A DNA stretch of 64,000 nt, taken from NCBI RefSeq assembly GCF_021032705.1, contig NZ_JAHVXI010000006.1, positions 62,001 to 126,000 of the forward strand. Direction: 5' to 3'. The notes below the pieces were generated by a model. The model was not told the DNA's origin, did not search any database, and saw only the letters and a list, made by a program, of their open reading frames with translations. Source of the stretch: Psychroserpens luteolus. GTDB taxonomy: Bacteria; Bacteroidota; Bacteroidia; Flavobacteriales; Flavobacteriaceae. The position numbers and the translations under genes are program-made. Positions 32,953 to 41,706 of this stretch are shown here, one piece after another (the stretch's first letter is position 1; each line of letters starts with the position of its first letter).

Positions 32953-34563
32953 TTAGTGTCTCACGAAAGGAATGTTGTAGCTGTTTGATTCAAACTGTTC
33001 TGCTAAATCATCTATAAAGTAAATAAGGTCTTTTCGATCATAAATTTTAGGATAAGATTGTCCATTAATTAGAATTTCTGGTGTAAAGTTGATATTGTTG
33101 TTGCTGCACCAAGAATCTTCTTTTTGCAAAACAGTTAGATATTTTTCTGGATGAAAACAGTTTTGCCATTTTTTTAACCACTGTTCAGCAGAATAATCCC
33201 CATAGATATCGTTCATGGCATTTAAGCAATTTTCTGGCCCATCTGTTTGATATAGTTCTAAAAGCCTAGTGCTTACTTTAACAGCTGGACTATCGGCATT
33301 TTTAGAATCTACATTAAATCTGATAGTAAGTGTGATTACATCTAAGTAGCGATTTGAAATTTGAGTTACTAAGTCATGAACTGTACGACAATGGCCGCAC
33401 ATTGGATTGGTAATTATAGTAATATTAAAATGACTATTTCTGTTGCCGTAGACGATTTCTTTTGTGTTATCTATATGAGTATTAATAACTTTAGATTTGT
33501 TAAGTTGATTACTAAATAACTCAAAGTTTCTTTTGAACTTGAAGTATTTTAATTTTGTTTGATTGAGTGTTTTATTTGCTTTTTGAGCTTCGGAAATTAT
33601 AAACCATAAAGCTCCTATGCTTGTAAAAGAAAGCGCAGAAATAAGAATACTGGTAAATTTATAATTTGGATTGAAATCTAAAAGAGAAAGACCAACTTGA
33701 AACCACATTAAACCTACGATAGATAAGCAAAGAAAGCACCATTTTTGTATGACTGCATATTGGTAATATATAGAATAGATAGTTATTGGTAATGCGGCAA
33801 CAGTAATGAGTTTTGGAATAAAAATAGTGTTATTACTTATTGCTAGAAGAAAAGTTGTTAAACTCAATCCTGAAAAAAAGATAAAGCTCAAATCGGTTAA
33901 TTTGAAACCTTTGAAAATCGTTGCGCCCTTAGATGATAATACAGCATCACAGCTCTTTTTTTCGGTAGGATTAGAACAAAAAGCGTTACCCAACATTGTA
34001 CTTTCACCTTGTTCTTGCTTTATAATGGTCGTCGTTATGTAGATACCAAAAACAGAGGTAAGGAAAAATACTAAATTTAACCATCCTAGATTTGAATTTA
34101 TTAATATAAAGCCAAAAAGGAGAACCGTACAAATAGAAAGAGTTTTAACAATAGCTGATTTTGAATTAGAGGTATTACTTCGATTAGATTCATTTTCATC
34201 AACAGCTAATACTATACCTGTAAACTGATCTAAAAAATCATGTTGCGCTATCGTTTTTTGATTTTTTGGACCAAATACAATACGGTAATTATTTTTTGAT
34301 TTGGTAACGACAACAAATTGTTTTTGCTGTTCAATGTCAACTTGAGCTAAGAACGTATCTGGTAATTGATTTAATGTTTCAATAGTTTTAGGCACATCTA
34401 AAGCTATGTTTTCAATATTGAAATGATCCAAAACTCCAGTTATGGCATGTAAGCTTGGATACGTTGGATGACTTTGAATTTGAAAATTCAACTCATTGAA
34501 ATCAATGTTAAGGTTATTCTCTTTTAGTAATTGTTGTACTTGGTAACTTAATGCGTCTTTCAC
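32953..34563 (-). CDS. C39-like / VKOR / thioredoxin fusion, peptide disulfide-forming protein
   Basis: A 536-residue protein. Residues 1-125 resemble a C39 peptidase ('QIQSHPTYPSLHAITGVLDH') but lack the catalytic Cys and so look like a leader-binding, inactive domain. Then comes a VKOR membrane domain with the loop Cys pair in 'FCSNPTEKKSCDAVLSS' and the active CxxC at 276-279 ('KWCFLCLS'). Last is a thioredoxin/DsbA-like domain with Cys389-Gly-His-Cys392 in 'ITNPMCGHCRTVHDLV'. VKOR reoxidises the thioredoxin partner with quinone, which in turn puts disulfides into exported substrates. The six-Cys peptide next door is the obvious client. It is 136 bases upstream of the exporter gene. Confidence 0.9.
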   Translation of the reverse strand: MKDALSYQVQQLLKENNLNIDFNELNFQIQSHPTYPSLHAITGVLDHFNIENIALDVPKTIETLNQLPDTFLAQVDIEQQKQFVVVTKSKNNYRIVFGPKNQKTIAQHDFLDQFTGIVLAVDENESNRSNTSNSKSAIVKTLSICTVLLFGFILINSNLGWLNLVFFLTSVFGIYITTTIIKQEQGESTMLGNAFCSNPTEKKSCDAVLSSKGATIFKGFKLTDLSFIFFSGLSLTTFLLAISNNTIFIPKLITVAALPITIYSIYYQYAVIQKWCFLCLSIVGLMWFQVGLSLLDFNPNYKFTSILISALSFTSIGALWFIISEAQKANKTLNQTKLKYFKFKRNFELFSNQLNKSKVINTHIDNTKEIVYGNRNSHFNITIITNPMCGHCRTVHDLVTQISNRYLDVITLTIRFNVDSKNADSPAVKVSTRLLELYQTDGPENCLNAMNDIYGDYSAEQWLKKWQNCFHPEKYLTVLQKEDSWCSNNNINFTPEILINGQSYPKIYDRKDLIYFIDDLAEQFESNSYNIPFVRH

Positions 34564-34603
34564 AGTCGTAAGGTGTTGTATTTACCTACTGTTCCAAAGA
34601 CAT

Positions 34604-37357
34604 TTAATATGTTACCCTAATTAGTTGTGTTTTTTTTTTTCTTCGGAAGAATAAAGTGATGATTATCAATGAAATAATAGCAAAAATAAAATAGTAAATA
34701 GTATCGAAATCATTATTAAATTCGATGTCGCTAGCATCGCCAATTAGAATAAACGAAGACCAATAGTATGGTGAAGCTTGACTTAAAGAATTATTCTCTA
34801 GGTACTTCAATTTTGCGTTATGAAGTGCTAAAGATTTATTTTGACCTTCTTTTAAGTTTTCATAAAATGAATTTAGCAATTGGGTAGATGCCTTATCGTT
34901 AACCTCCCAAAGTGTTGGTAGTACGCTATGCGATCCTGTATTAAAGAAACCGCGAGATAAACTCATAACACCTTCACCTTTATATAACTCACCTAAAGAA
35001 GTGTTGCAAGCACTTAATACAACTAAGTCTGGAGTATTATTTAAATGATAAAGATCATTTAAATCTACTTTTGAGTTATAAAAAGAAATCCATGGGCTGA
35101 TACTATCATTAGCATTAGCATGAGAGGCAATATGTATGATTTTAGAATTATGATTTTTATTTAAAAAAGTTTCTTTTAATGCATTTTTTCTAAGATATAG
35201 CTTAGAAGAAATTATACGATCAATAGATTTTAATTCTTCCTCAGAATAGGAAAGCGTTGAAAGGTTAGATGTAAATTCAACTGGAGCAAAACCTGTGAGG
35301 TTGTATTTGTTTACTCTATTAATTTTATCATTTTCACTCAAAAATGTAAGCGAATATGCATAGTTTATTTCATTTTGAAATATAAGATAACTGTTTTCAT
35401 CTGTTGAGGTAAGAAGTGATTCAAAAGGAATATTTTGCAAATAATAATCAGGAACAATCGTTAACTTTTTATCATTTATAAATGGGTGAATTTCCTTAGG
35501 AAATAATGTGGAATACATCGTATACGAGACCGTTTTAAATGAGTCAATGGCTTCTTGATTATCAAATGGTGTTTCTAATAATCTCCTATATGTAAGCGCT
35601 AAATCCTTTAATGCATCAAAATCTTCAATTTTGAATAGTTTAGTAATGGTTTTCGATATTAGTAAGCCATAACCTTCTTCATCATCAAGAATGTATTCTA
35701 GATATGCATTATTGTCGTCGATATATTCCGATTTGAATGCTTCTAAATTTATAACATTGGCTGCTTTATGAGTTTTGAAATAAAATTTGGTTTCCGAATC
35801 AAGAGAATTTATAAACTCATTATAGTCATTTTTGGCTAATAGTAAAAGACTTTGAACAGAATCTGTTTTTTTAGAAACTGAAAGCTCTTCTAGCTTAGCA
35901 ATTTCATTTTTAAAAGCCATTTCTTGATTGATTATTTTTTCAGAAATATTAGAGTTATTTCTCGACACCTTTAACATTACATCTTCTAATAATAAAAAGG
36001 ACTTATTTTTTTCAATAAAATAGAAGGCTCTTTCATAATCTTTTGATAAATAGCTGGCTTTTACAGCAGACATATAAATTTCAGTAGCCGTTTTTCTCCA
36101 AAATAATTTTGACTTATATTCTTGACTTTCTAACCTGGCTTGTTCTACCAAATAATGTGCTAACTCTAAAGTTTTTAATGCTTCTTTTAGATAGTCAGTC
36201 TTACTAGATTCTTTTTCAGCTAATTTTAACCAAACATTTGCCTTATCGCTAAGTCCAGCAATCAACTGAAATTTCATTTTTGAATTTGACAAATCTTGTT
36301 TAGTTGGAAGATTTTTAATGTTAGACGTGTCTAAGTCAACTAATTTAGAGATAGCTGTTTGAGCATTTGTCAGAGCTTTACTATAATTTTCAAAAAACAG
36401 ATAATGAATACTAAGGTTTCTATGAATCATAACTTCAGTGGCGGTATCCAAATAATAACTCAAAGCTTTATTAAAATAAAGCTCAGCATCTTCACTTTCA
36501 GACTTTAAATATAGAACACCAATATCATTATAAGTTTTTCCTAATAAATAATCATTTTCTAATTCCATTGCTATAGATAAAGCTTTATCTAAATTGATTT
36601 TTCCATTAGAAAAATCATAATCAAACCTATCTATATAAATATTGCCTAATTGATTATATAATGTATGTATATATTTTTTACTTACATCGTTGGAAGACTC
36701 TTCGTCTGCATTGGTAATATTTACAAACTCTGTTGCACTAGATAATACATCTACACCATACTTTAAGCTATTAGGTGTATTTATTCGTTTACATGCTTGA
36801 CCTATCCCTATAGCACTTCTTACGTAATAATCATTAAAATTTAGTCGTTTAGCGATAGTTTTACTGAGTTCGTAATGATCTTTTGAATTATGATATTGCC
36901 CTATAGTAAAATAAATTTCAGCCATTTGAAATGCTCCTTGAATTGCATATTTATCTGGAGTTTCATATTGAAGTAGTCTATTGTATGTTTTTAGAGCGTT
37001 TTCTAAATCATATGTTTTTCTTTCGTAAAATCCAAGACTGTATAAGTTTCTTCTGTATAATGTTGTTTTGTTATAATTAAGAGAATCCATTTGCTGTAAA
37101 TTCTCTTTGTTGAGTTCAATAGCTTTTGAGAGATTACCTTGTTTGCGATACCACTTTGCTAATTCATATGTTTCTAAAAATAACAGATCTAAATTCTCAT
37201 TTTTTTTATGAGCATTAAGTAGAGAGTCAAACTTTTGTTCTTTTTCAAGTTTGTCAACTTTACTTGAAGAGATATCTTTAAAAGTTTGCGAAATATCCTG
37301 TGAAAAAATTCTAATGGATGTGATTAGAAATAATCCGATTAATATTGAGTTTTTCAA
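34604..37357 (-). CDS. Membrane-anchored TPR-CHAT (caspase-like) protein
   Basis: A 917-residue protein. Its signal peptide ('ILIGLFLITSIRIFSQ') is followed by many TPR-like helical repeats (about 40-560). A CHAT domain follows (about 620-885), with the catalytic dyad His746 in 'IIHIASHANAND' and Cys784 in 'VVLSACNTSLGELYKGEG'. A C-terminal membrane helix ('YYFIFAIISLIIITLFF') is followed by a basic tail. By the positive-inside rule the TPR and CHAT parts face the periplasm. CHAT proteases are caspase/separase relatives; known bacterial ones act in defence and cell death, mostly in the cytoplasm. The substrate here is unknown. It lies 40 bases upstream of the VKOR gene start. Confidence 0.9.
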   Translation of the reverse strand: MKNSILIGLFLITSIRIFSQDISQTFKDISSSKVDKLEKEQKFDSLLNAHKKNENLDLLFLETYELAKWYRKQGNLSKAIELNKENLQQMDSLNYNKTTLYRRNLYSLGFYERKTYDLENALKTYNRLLQYETPDKYAIQGAFQMAEIYFTIGQYHNSKDHYELSKTIAKRLNFNDYYVRSAIGIGQACKRINTPNSLKYGVDVLSSATEFVNITNADEESSNDVSKKYIHTLYNQLGNIYIDRFDYDFSNGKINLDKALSIAMELENDYLLGKTYNDIGVLYLKSESEDAELYFNKALSYYLDTATEVMIHRNLSIHYLFFENYSKALTNAQTAISKLVDLDTSNIKNLPTKQDLSNSKMKFQLIAGLSDKANVWLKLAEKESSKTDYLKEALKTLELAHYLVEQARLESQEYKSKLFWRKTATEIYMSAVKASYLSKDYERAFYFIEKNKSFLLLEDVMLKVSRNNSNISEKIINQEMAFKNEIAKLEELSVSKKTDSVQSLLLLAKNDYNEFINSLDSETKFYFKTHKAANVINLEAFKSEYIDDNNAYLEYILDDEEGYGLLISKTITKLFKIEDFDALKDLALTYRRLLETPFDNQEAIDSFKTVSYTMYSTLFPKEIHPFINDKKLTIVPDYYLQNIPFESLLTSTDENSYLIFQNEINYAYSLTFLSENDKINRVNKYNLTGFAPVEFTSNLSTLSYSEEELKSIDRIISSKLYLRKNALKETFLNKNHNSKIIHIASHANANDSISPWISFYNSKVDLNDLYHLNNTPDLVVLSACNTSLGELYKGEGVMSLSRGFFNTGSHSVLPTLWEVNDKASTQLLNSFYENLKEGQNKSLALHNAKLKYLENNSLSQASPYYWSSFILIGDASDIEFNNDFDTIYYFIFAIISLIIITLFFRRKKKTQLIRVTY

Positions 37358-37389
37358 TTTGTGGTAATAATTATTAGGTTAATAAAAGG

Positions 37390-37418
37390 CAAAAGGGTAG
37401 CTTTTACACTACCCTTTG
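37390..37418 (-). terminator. Terminator between the 37424 lipoprotein gene and the CHAT gene
   Basis: AAAGGGTAG / CTACCCTTT, a 9-bp stem with an 8-base loop and T residues on the 3' side in minus orientation. Confidence 0.75.
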
Positions 37419-37423
37419 AATTT

Positions 37424-38077
37424 TTAATCTATAATTTCGGTTGAAAAGCAATAAGCATAATCTACACTAATGTCTGGATCATCTGGATCAATAACTGTAT
37501 TATCTGGGTCTGGTGGTGGTGGATCTTTTTTCTTACCATTAACATCAGTAACACCAGTTCCAGTTGAGTTACTAGTACTTCCTCCATCAGAATTACCAGT
37601 ATGGTCGTGTCCTGGTATTACACCGTCTTGGTGTCCTATACTAGATATATAGGCATTAAACTCATGTACATCTACTATCCATCTTTCAATATTTCCACAA
37701 TCTGGGTTTGACGCATATTCAACTGAAAAAATTGTAAAATTGTTCATCATTTCATTTCTGTAATGAATATTAAATGGGCCAACAAAACTACCTACATAAT
37801 TTGCCTCTAACAAGGACATATCTAAATACATTGTATAGGTGTGAGTACCAAAAGGAATTTCATTTAATACAATCAAGTTTGGGTTGTTCAAAGGAATTGG
37901 ATCAGATGTCCGTTCTTGATTTGAGTTTTCGTTGTGAGATTTTTTTGAATAGGTTTCTGTCTTTAACTTTTCTTCAAGAACTGATTCTTCATAATCTGTT
38001 TGAAGTTGGTCAACAGAACAACTCATCGATAGCATTAAAGCTAAAACGGTGAGTAATTTAAATGTGTTTGTTTTCAT
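37424..38077 (-). CDS. Hypothetical lipoprotein
   Basis: A 217-residue protein with lipoprotein signal MKTNTFKLLTVLALMLSMSC. The mature part has 'GTHTYTMYLDMSLLEANYVG' and 'DCGNIERWIVDVHEFNAYIS'. A low-complexity Gly/Ser/Thr stretch and a Pro/Asp run ('KKKDPPPPDPDN') follow near the C terminus. I do not recognise the family. An ATG 24 codons upstream is in frame but lies before the signal peptide and in the promoter area of the divergent sigma factor. The divergent layout with the sigma factor and the downstream CHAT gene suggests it belongs to the same system. Confidence 0.65.
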   Translation of the reverse strand: MKTNTFKLLTVLALMLSMSCSVDQLQTDYEESVLEEKLKTETYSKKSHNENSNQERTSDPIPLNNPNLIVLNEIPFGTHTYTMYLDMSLLEANYVGSFVGPFNIHYRNEMMNNFTIFSVEYASNPDCGNIERWIVDVHEFNAYISSIGHQDGVIPGHDHTGNSDGGSTSNSTGTGVTDVNGKKKDPPPPDPDNTVIDPDDPDISVDYAYCFSTEIID

Positions 38078-38113
38078 AATATTTGTTGTTTTCCCCATCT
38101 GTTCATAAATATA

Positions 38114-38121
38114 TATATTTG
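38114..38121 (+). promoter_or_regulatory. -7 box of the sigma factor gene
   Basis: TATATTTG, a TAnnTTTG match 44 bases before the ATG at 38166. No -33 TTTG at normal spacing. Confidence 0.4.
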
Positions 38122-38165
38122 TTACCCATAAAAAAATAAAAATATTCAAGCGACAATAAAAACAG

Positions 38166-38729
38166 ATGAAAGACCCTCATTATTTCTTAAACGGACTCGT
38201 TAATAATAATGAGCGTATTGTTAGAGAAATTTATAAAAATTCGTTTCGTCAAGTCTTGAGTTTTATTTCAAACAATAGAGGTCAACGTACAGATGCTGAT
38301 GATATTTTTCAAAAAGCTTTAATGCAAATCATGGTTCGGGCAAAAACCAGACCCTTTTCTATAAATTCATCTTTTGAAGCCTTTTTATTTGTGTCCTGTA
38401 AAAACTTATGGCGCAGAGAATTAAATAAAAAGAAAAGAGAGGTAACAAATGATCAGGTTATTGAACATATAACTGAAGAACGAGACTTAGCTTTAAGTGT
38501 TCTTGAACAAGAGCGTTGGGAATTTTTTCAAGAAAAGCTTAAATTGATCTCTGATAATTGTCAGCAGGTATTAAAACAAGTTTTTAGTAAAATGTCTTAT
38601 AAAGATATAGCTGAACGACTTGGATATAATTCTGAGAATGTTGTAAGGCAAAGGGTTTTTAAATGTAAAACCAAGCTAGTAGAATTAATTAAATCTGATA
38701 TGAAGTATCTACAGCTAAAAGAAATATGA
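38166..38729 (+). CDS. Sigma-70 family (ECF-like) RNA polymerase sigma factor
   Basis: A 187-residue two-domain sigma factor. Region 2 is 'NRGQRTDADDIFQKALMQIM' and 'SFEAFLFVSCKNLWRREL', with the tryptophan-containing -10 recognition helix. Region 4 near the C terminus ('KMSYKDIAERLGYNSENVVR' then 'QRVFKCKTKLVELI') is the -35 helix-turn-helix. It is followed, with a 4-base overlap, by a membrane protein with an anti-sigma-like N terminus. Its targets may include the shared promoter element of the peptide locus, which lacks the usual TAnnTTTG box, but that link is inference. Confidence 0.88.
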   Translation: MKDPHYFLNGLVNNNERIVREIYKNSFRQVLSFISNNRGQRTDADDIFQKALMQIMVRAKTRPFSINSSFEAFLFVSCKNLWRRELNKKKREVTNDQVIEHITEERDLALSVLEQERWEFFQEKLKLISDNCQQVLKQVFSKMSYKDIAERLGYNSENVVRQRVFKCKTKLVELIKSDMKYLQLKEI

Positions 38730-39520
38730 GTCTAACTGAGAATCAAATACAGCAAATTGAAGACTATCTTAAGGGCAAGCTTTCTAAAGAAGAATTACTA
38801 GTTTTTGAGAAAGAGTTAGAGACTAATTCTAAATTACAAGAATATCTTGACATTGCCAAACAGATGGAGGTTGTTTATGGTGATGACAATTGGCTGTTTG
38901 CTCAAAATAAAGATTCTGAAGATTTAAAAACTATGGAGGGTTATCTCAATAGTGAAGAAGGGCAACAAGCGAAATTTTTTTTTGAGAAAATGAAAGCTTC
39001 TAATACTCCTGTAAGGCGTATAAAGAAGTCTTATGTATATATTGCAATTGCAGCCTCATTGTTACTGCTTCTAACCATTCCTTTTGTCTTGAATTCAAAT
39101 TTAAGTTATGATGAATTGTATGCGAACTATTCAGATTACTCTAATTTACCTTCTTTTGTTAGTAGAAATAATGCAGCACAAAATAGATTAGCTGAAGCCG
39201 AAGAATTATTTAAAAATAAGAACTATAAGGATGCTTTAGAACTATTTCAATCAAACCTAGAAGCATCAAACAATAAAGGTTCCATTTATATATATCAAGG
39301 CTTATCTCAAATTGAGTTACAACAATATAATCATGCAGAGCAAACTTTTAATACACTTATTGGGAGTGGTTTAATTGATTCTGAAAAAGGCTATTGGTAT
39401 AAGGCTTTACTGTATTTGAAGCAAGATAAAAAGGAGGAGTCAAAGGCCATTTTAAATCGCATTATTTCTGAGTCGCTTTTTAATTATGAAAAAGCCAAAG
39501 ACTTACTAAACGAGTTGTAA
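38726..39520 (+). CDS. Membrane TPR protein, putative anti-sigma factor
   Basis: A 264-residue protein. The first about 90 residues are cytoplasmic and start like Bacteroidota anti-sigma domains ('IEDYLKGKLSKEELLVFEKE'). One membrane helix follows ('YIAIAASLLLLLTIPFVL', about 109-126), then a periplasmic TPR region with 'AEELFKNKNYKDALELFQSN' and 'QLSQ/QIELQQYNHAEQTFN'-type repeats. No zinc-binding HxxxCxxC motif is seen. The 4-base overlap with the sigma gene implies they work together: the TPR part would sense something in the periplasm and the N terminus would hold the sigma factor. Confidence 0.8.
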   Translation: MSLTENQIQQIEDYLKGKLSKEELLVFEKELETNSKLQEYLDIAKQMEVVYGDDNWLFAQNKDSEDLKTMEGYLNSEEGQQAKFFFEKMKASNTPVRRIKKSYVYIAIAASLLLLLTIPFVLNSNLSYDELYANYSDYSNLPSFVSRNNAAQNRLAEAEELFKNKNYKDALELFQSNLEASNNKGSIYIYQGLSQIELQQYNHAEQTFNTLIGSGLIDSEKGYWYKALLYLKQDKKEESKAILNRIISESLFNYEKAKDLLNEL

Positions 39521-40330
39521 ATGAATAAAAAAACGATTTATTCAATTATAGCAGTTTTAATAATTGTTGGTATTTATGGGTATGAGCATTTTTTAAAAGA
39601 AGAAGCTTCTGCCGAAATAATTAAACAAGGTCAAACAGTTAAAACTGATACCAACGAATACTTTTTACCTACAAGCACCACAGGACAAATTGTGCATCAT
39701 GATGGTTATTCTTTATCATACAGTGAACCTCATGAACAAGCCGAATGGGTAGCTTACGAATTAAAGAAATCGCACTTATCTAATACCAATTTTAAACGCC
39801 CTTATTTTGAAATTGATAACACCGTAAAAACTGGTGCAGCCCATTGGCGAAATTATAAGAAATCTGGTTATGATCGTGGGCATTTATGTCCTGCAGGAGA
39901 TAGAAAGTATAGTCAGGTTGCACATGATGAGACCTTTTTAACGAGTAATATTAGTCCGCAAGAACATAGTTTCAATTCCGGAATATGGAATACGCTTGAG
40001 CAAAAAGTGCGTTATTGGGCAAGAAAATATGATGGGGTTTTTGTGGTTACTGGAGGTGTTTTAAAAGGAAAGATGAAAACAATAGGAGAAGAGGAAGTTA
40101 GTGTACCCAATCAGTTTTATAAAGTCCTCATCGATAATAATACGGGTAAAACAAAGATTATTGCATTTTTAATGCCTCATAAAAACTCTAATGAACCACT
40201 TTATAAATTTGTAGTGTCTGTAGATGAAGTAGAACAACTTACAGGAATTGATTTCTTTCCAGAACTTGATGATGCTACTGAAAATAAGCTAGAAGCATCA
40301 AGTAGCTATAAAGATTGGAGTTTTAATTAA
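39521..40330 (+). CDS. Membrane-anchored DNA/RNA non-specific endonuclease
   Basis: A 269-residue beta-beta-alpha-metal nuclease (NucA / Serratia nuclease family). The N terminus is a signal anchor ('IYSIIAVLIIVGIYGYEHFL'). The active site is 'GYDRGHLCPAGDRKYS' with the general base His121. The metal-ligand Asn region is 'FLTSNISPQEHSFNSGIWN'. It would cut DNA and RNA outside the cytoplasm. It starts one base after the anti-sigma-like gene stop, so it is probably in the sigma operon, although such nucleases are also common as stand-alone genes in flavobacteria. Confidence 0.9.
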   Translation: MNKKTIYSIIAVLIIVGIYGYEHFLKEEASAEIIKQGQTVKTDTNEYFLPTSTTGQIVHHDGYSLSYSEPHEQAEWVAYELKKSHLSNTNFKRPYFEIDNTVKTGAAHWRNYKKSGYDRGHLCPAGDRKYSQVAHDETFLTSNISPQEHSFNSGIWNTLEQKVRYWARKYDGVFVVTGGVLKGKMKTIGEEEVSVPNQFYKVLIDNNTGKTKIIAFLMPHKNSNEPLYKFVVSVDEVEQLTGIDFFPELDDATENKLEASSSYKDWSFN

Positions 40331-41180
40331 ACAACTTCAGTTTTCTCAATATACCTTTCCAACGTAAAGCTCGAATAAATTGGCCTTGTTCTTTAGTTAC
40401 CAAATACTGTGTATTGGTACGTTTCGCTCTAAAATATCCAGACATATAGTCTTTAAATAGTTTAAAACTTTTCTTTTTTGAAGCTAATTTTAATGCTGAA
40501 ATGAGAGTAATTATAAAACCATAACGCATTTTGTACATAGCTTCACCTTGCAAATATTTTGAAGCCTTGTTGTAACTAATTCCTGTAGGTTTAAGATGTT
40601 TAACATGCAGAGATTCGTCAGTTAACAATTCCCAATTATGGTATTTAGCTAGAAGCTCATCAACAGTATCCCAACCCATAGACGGTTTGAGTTTGTCAAT
40701 ATCTAGAAAACACTGTTTTCGATAGGCTTTCAATGCACCGCGAATATGGTCTTTACGTGTGAGATTTTCTAATACCCAATTACTATTTTTTTCAATATAG
40801 CAGAAACCTGCTGCCATTCCTAAAGTTTTATTTTGATTGAAATGCTCTGCCAGTTGTTCTAAATAATTCTCAGGGAAAATAAGATCGGCATCAAACTTAC
40901 AAATCACGTCATATTGTTCATCTAGTGTGTTATAACCTTTGTAAAAAGCATTAATGATCTTAGAACCTGGTAAATGCTCATCTGTGGAAACCGTATTGAC
41001 TAGAGATATATTAGAATGTACTTCAGCGTAAGCTTCGATAATTTGTTGTGTGCGATCTGTAGAATTATCATTGACGACTACAATACGTTTTGCAGAAAGT
41101 GTTTGAGAAGTTAGAGAGTCTAAAGTTTGAGCTATAGAATCTTCTTCATTATGAGCTGGAATGACAATATAGAAGTTCAT
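40323..41180 (-). CDS. Family 2 glycosyltransferase
   Basis: A 285-residue GT-A fold glycosyltransferase starting MNFYIVIPAHNEEDSIAQTL, with the nucleotide-binding 'VVVNDNSTDRTQQII' and the metal-binding 'VICKFDADLIFPENYLEQL' (DxD-like). It would transfer a sugar from a nucleotide sugar onto a surface glycan or lipid. An earlier in-frame ATG lies inside the methyltransferase gene. The correct start overlaps that stop by one base (TAATG), so the two are coupled. The stop overlaps the convergent nuclease gene by 8 bases. Confidence 0.88.
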   Translation of the reverse strand: MNFYIVIPAHNEEDSIAQTLDSLTSQTLSAKRIVVVNDNSTDRTQQIIEAYAEVHSNISLVNTVSTDEHLPGSKIINAFYKGYNTLDEQYDVICKFDADLIFPENYLEQLAEHFNQNKTLGMAAGFCYIEKNSNWVLENLTRKDHIRGALKAYRKQCFLDIDKLKPSMGWDTVDELLAKYHNWELLTDESLHVKHLKPTGISYNKASKYLQGEAMYKMRYGFIITLISALKLASKKKSFKLFKDYMSGYFRAKRTNTQYLVTKEQGQFIRALRWKGILRKLKLFN

Positions 41181-41704
41181 TATTTTATTCGTTCGGCATA
41201 AACAATATAATATCTTGGTGTAAACCAACGTAATAATGGACGTATTCCAATCTTTTTTGTTGGATTTGTCCATTTTTCAGTAGCAATAATTTTCCAACCT
41301 GCTTTTTCCAGTAACCAATCAAATTGCCAATCTTCAAACTCATGGTAATGTCGATCTCGCATATCTGTTTTACTTCTATAAGCTGAAGCAAACCATAATT
41401 TTAGTGGAATACTAGCTACTAGCTTATCTGCTTTGATTGATCTTAAAACAGTGAAAGGAGAGAGGAGGTGCTCAAAAATTTCAAAAGCGGTAACGACATT
41501 TGCTTTTGAATTTTCTATTTCCGAAGTGTCAAAGTCTAAATCTATTCCTGAAGTGTTTTCAACAGAAAACCCGTTTGATTTTAAAATATCTGACAATGGA
41601 TTTTCAACACCTAAATCTAAAATAGATTCGGAATTGTCAATATGACTTTTTAAAAACTCAACTGTATGTTTAAACCGTTTATTGGGAAACGTTTTTTCGT
41701 ACAT
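41180..41704 (-). CDS. Small class I SAM-dependent methyltransferase
   Basis: A 174-residue methyltransferase-like protein. Motif I is 'ESILDLGVENPLSDILKSNG', in which the glycine loop is modified. Motif II is near 'GIDLDFD', and the acidic motif 'VVTAFEIFEHLLSPFTVL' matches the FEVLEH form of UbiE-like glycan or lipid methyltransferases. It lies between a KAS III-like gene and a glycosyltransferase with almost no gaps. It may modify a surface lipid or sugar. The substrate is unknown. Confidence 0.78.
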   Translation of the reverse strand: MYEKTFPNKRFKHTVEFLKSHIDNSESILDLGVENPLSDILKSNGFSVENTSGIDLDFDTSEIENSKANVVTAFEIFEHLLSPFTVLRSIKADKLVASIPLKLWFASAYRSKTDMRDRHYHEFEDWQFDWLLEKAGWKIIATEKWTNPTKKIGIRPLLRWFTPRYYIVYAERIK

Positions 41705-41706
41705 TA

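Noticed and set aside
37470-38052. Two plus-strand frames over the 37424 lipoprotein gene
   Set aside because: They are antisense to a protein with a good lipoprotein signal; the apparent Gly/Pro-rich protein is the complement of its low-complexity tail.
41185-41391. 68-codon frame inside the methyltransferase gene
   Set aside because: Same strand, other frame, and no motifs; the methyltransferase frame has the family motifs.
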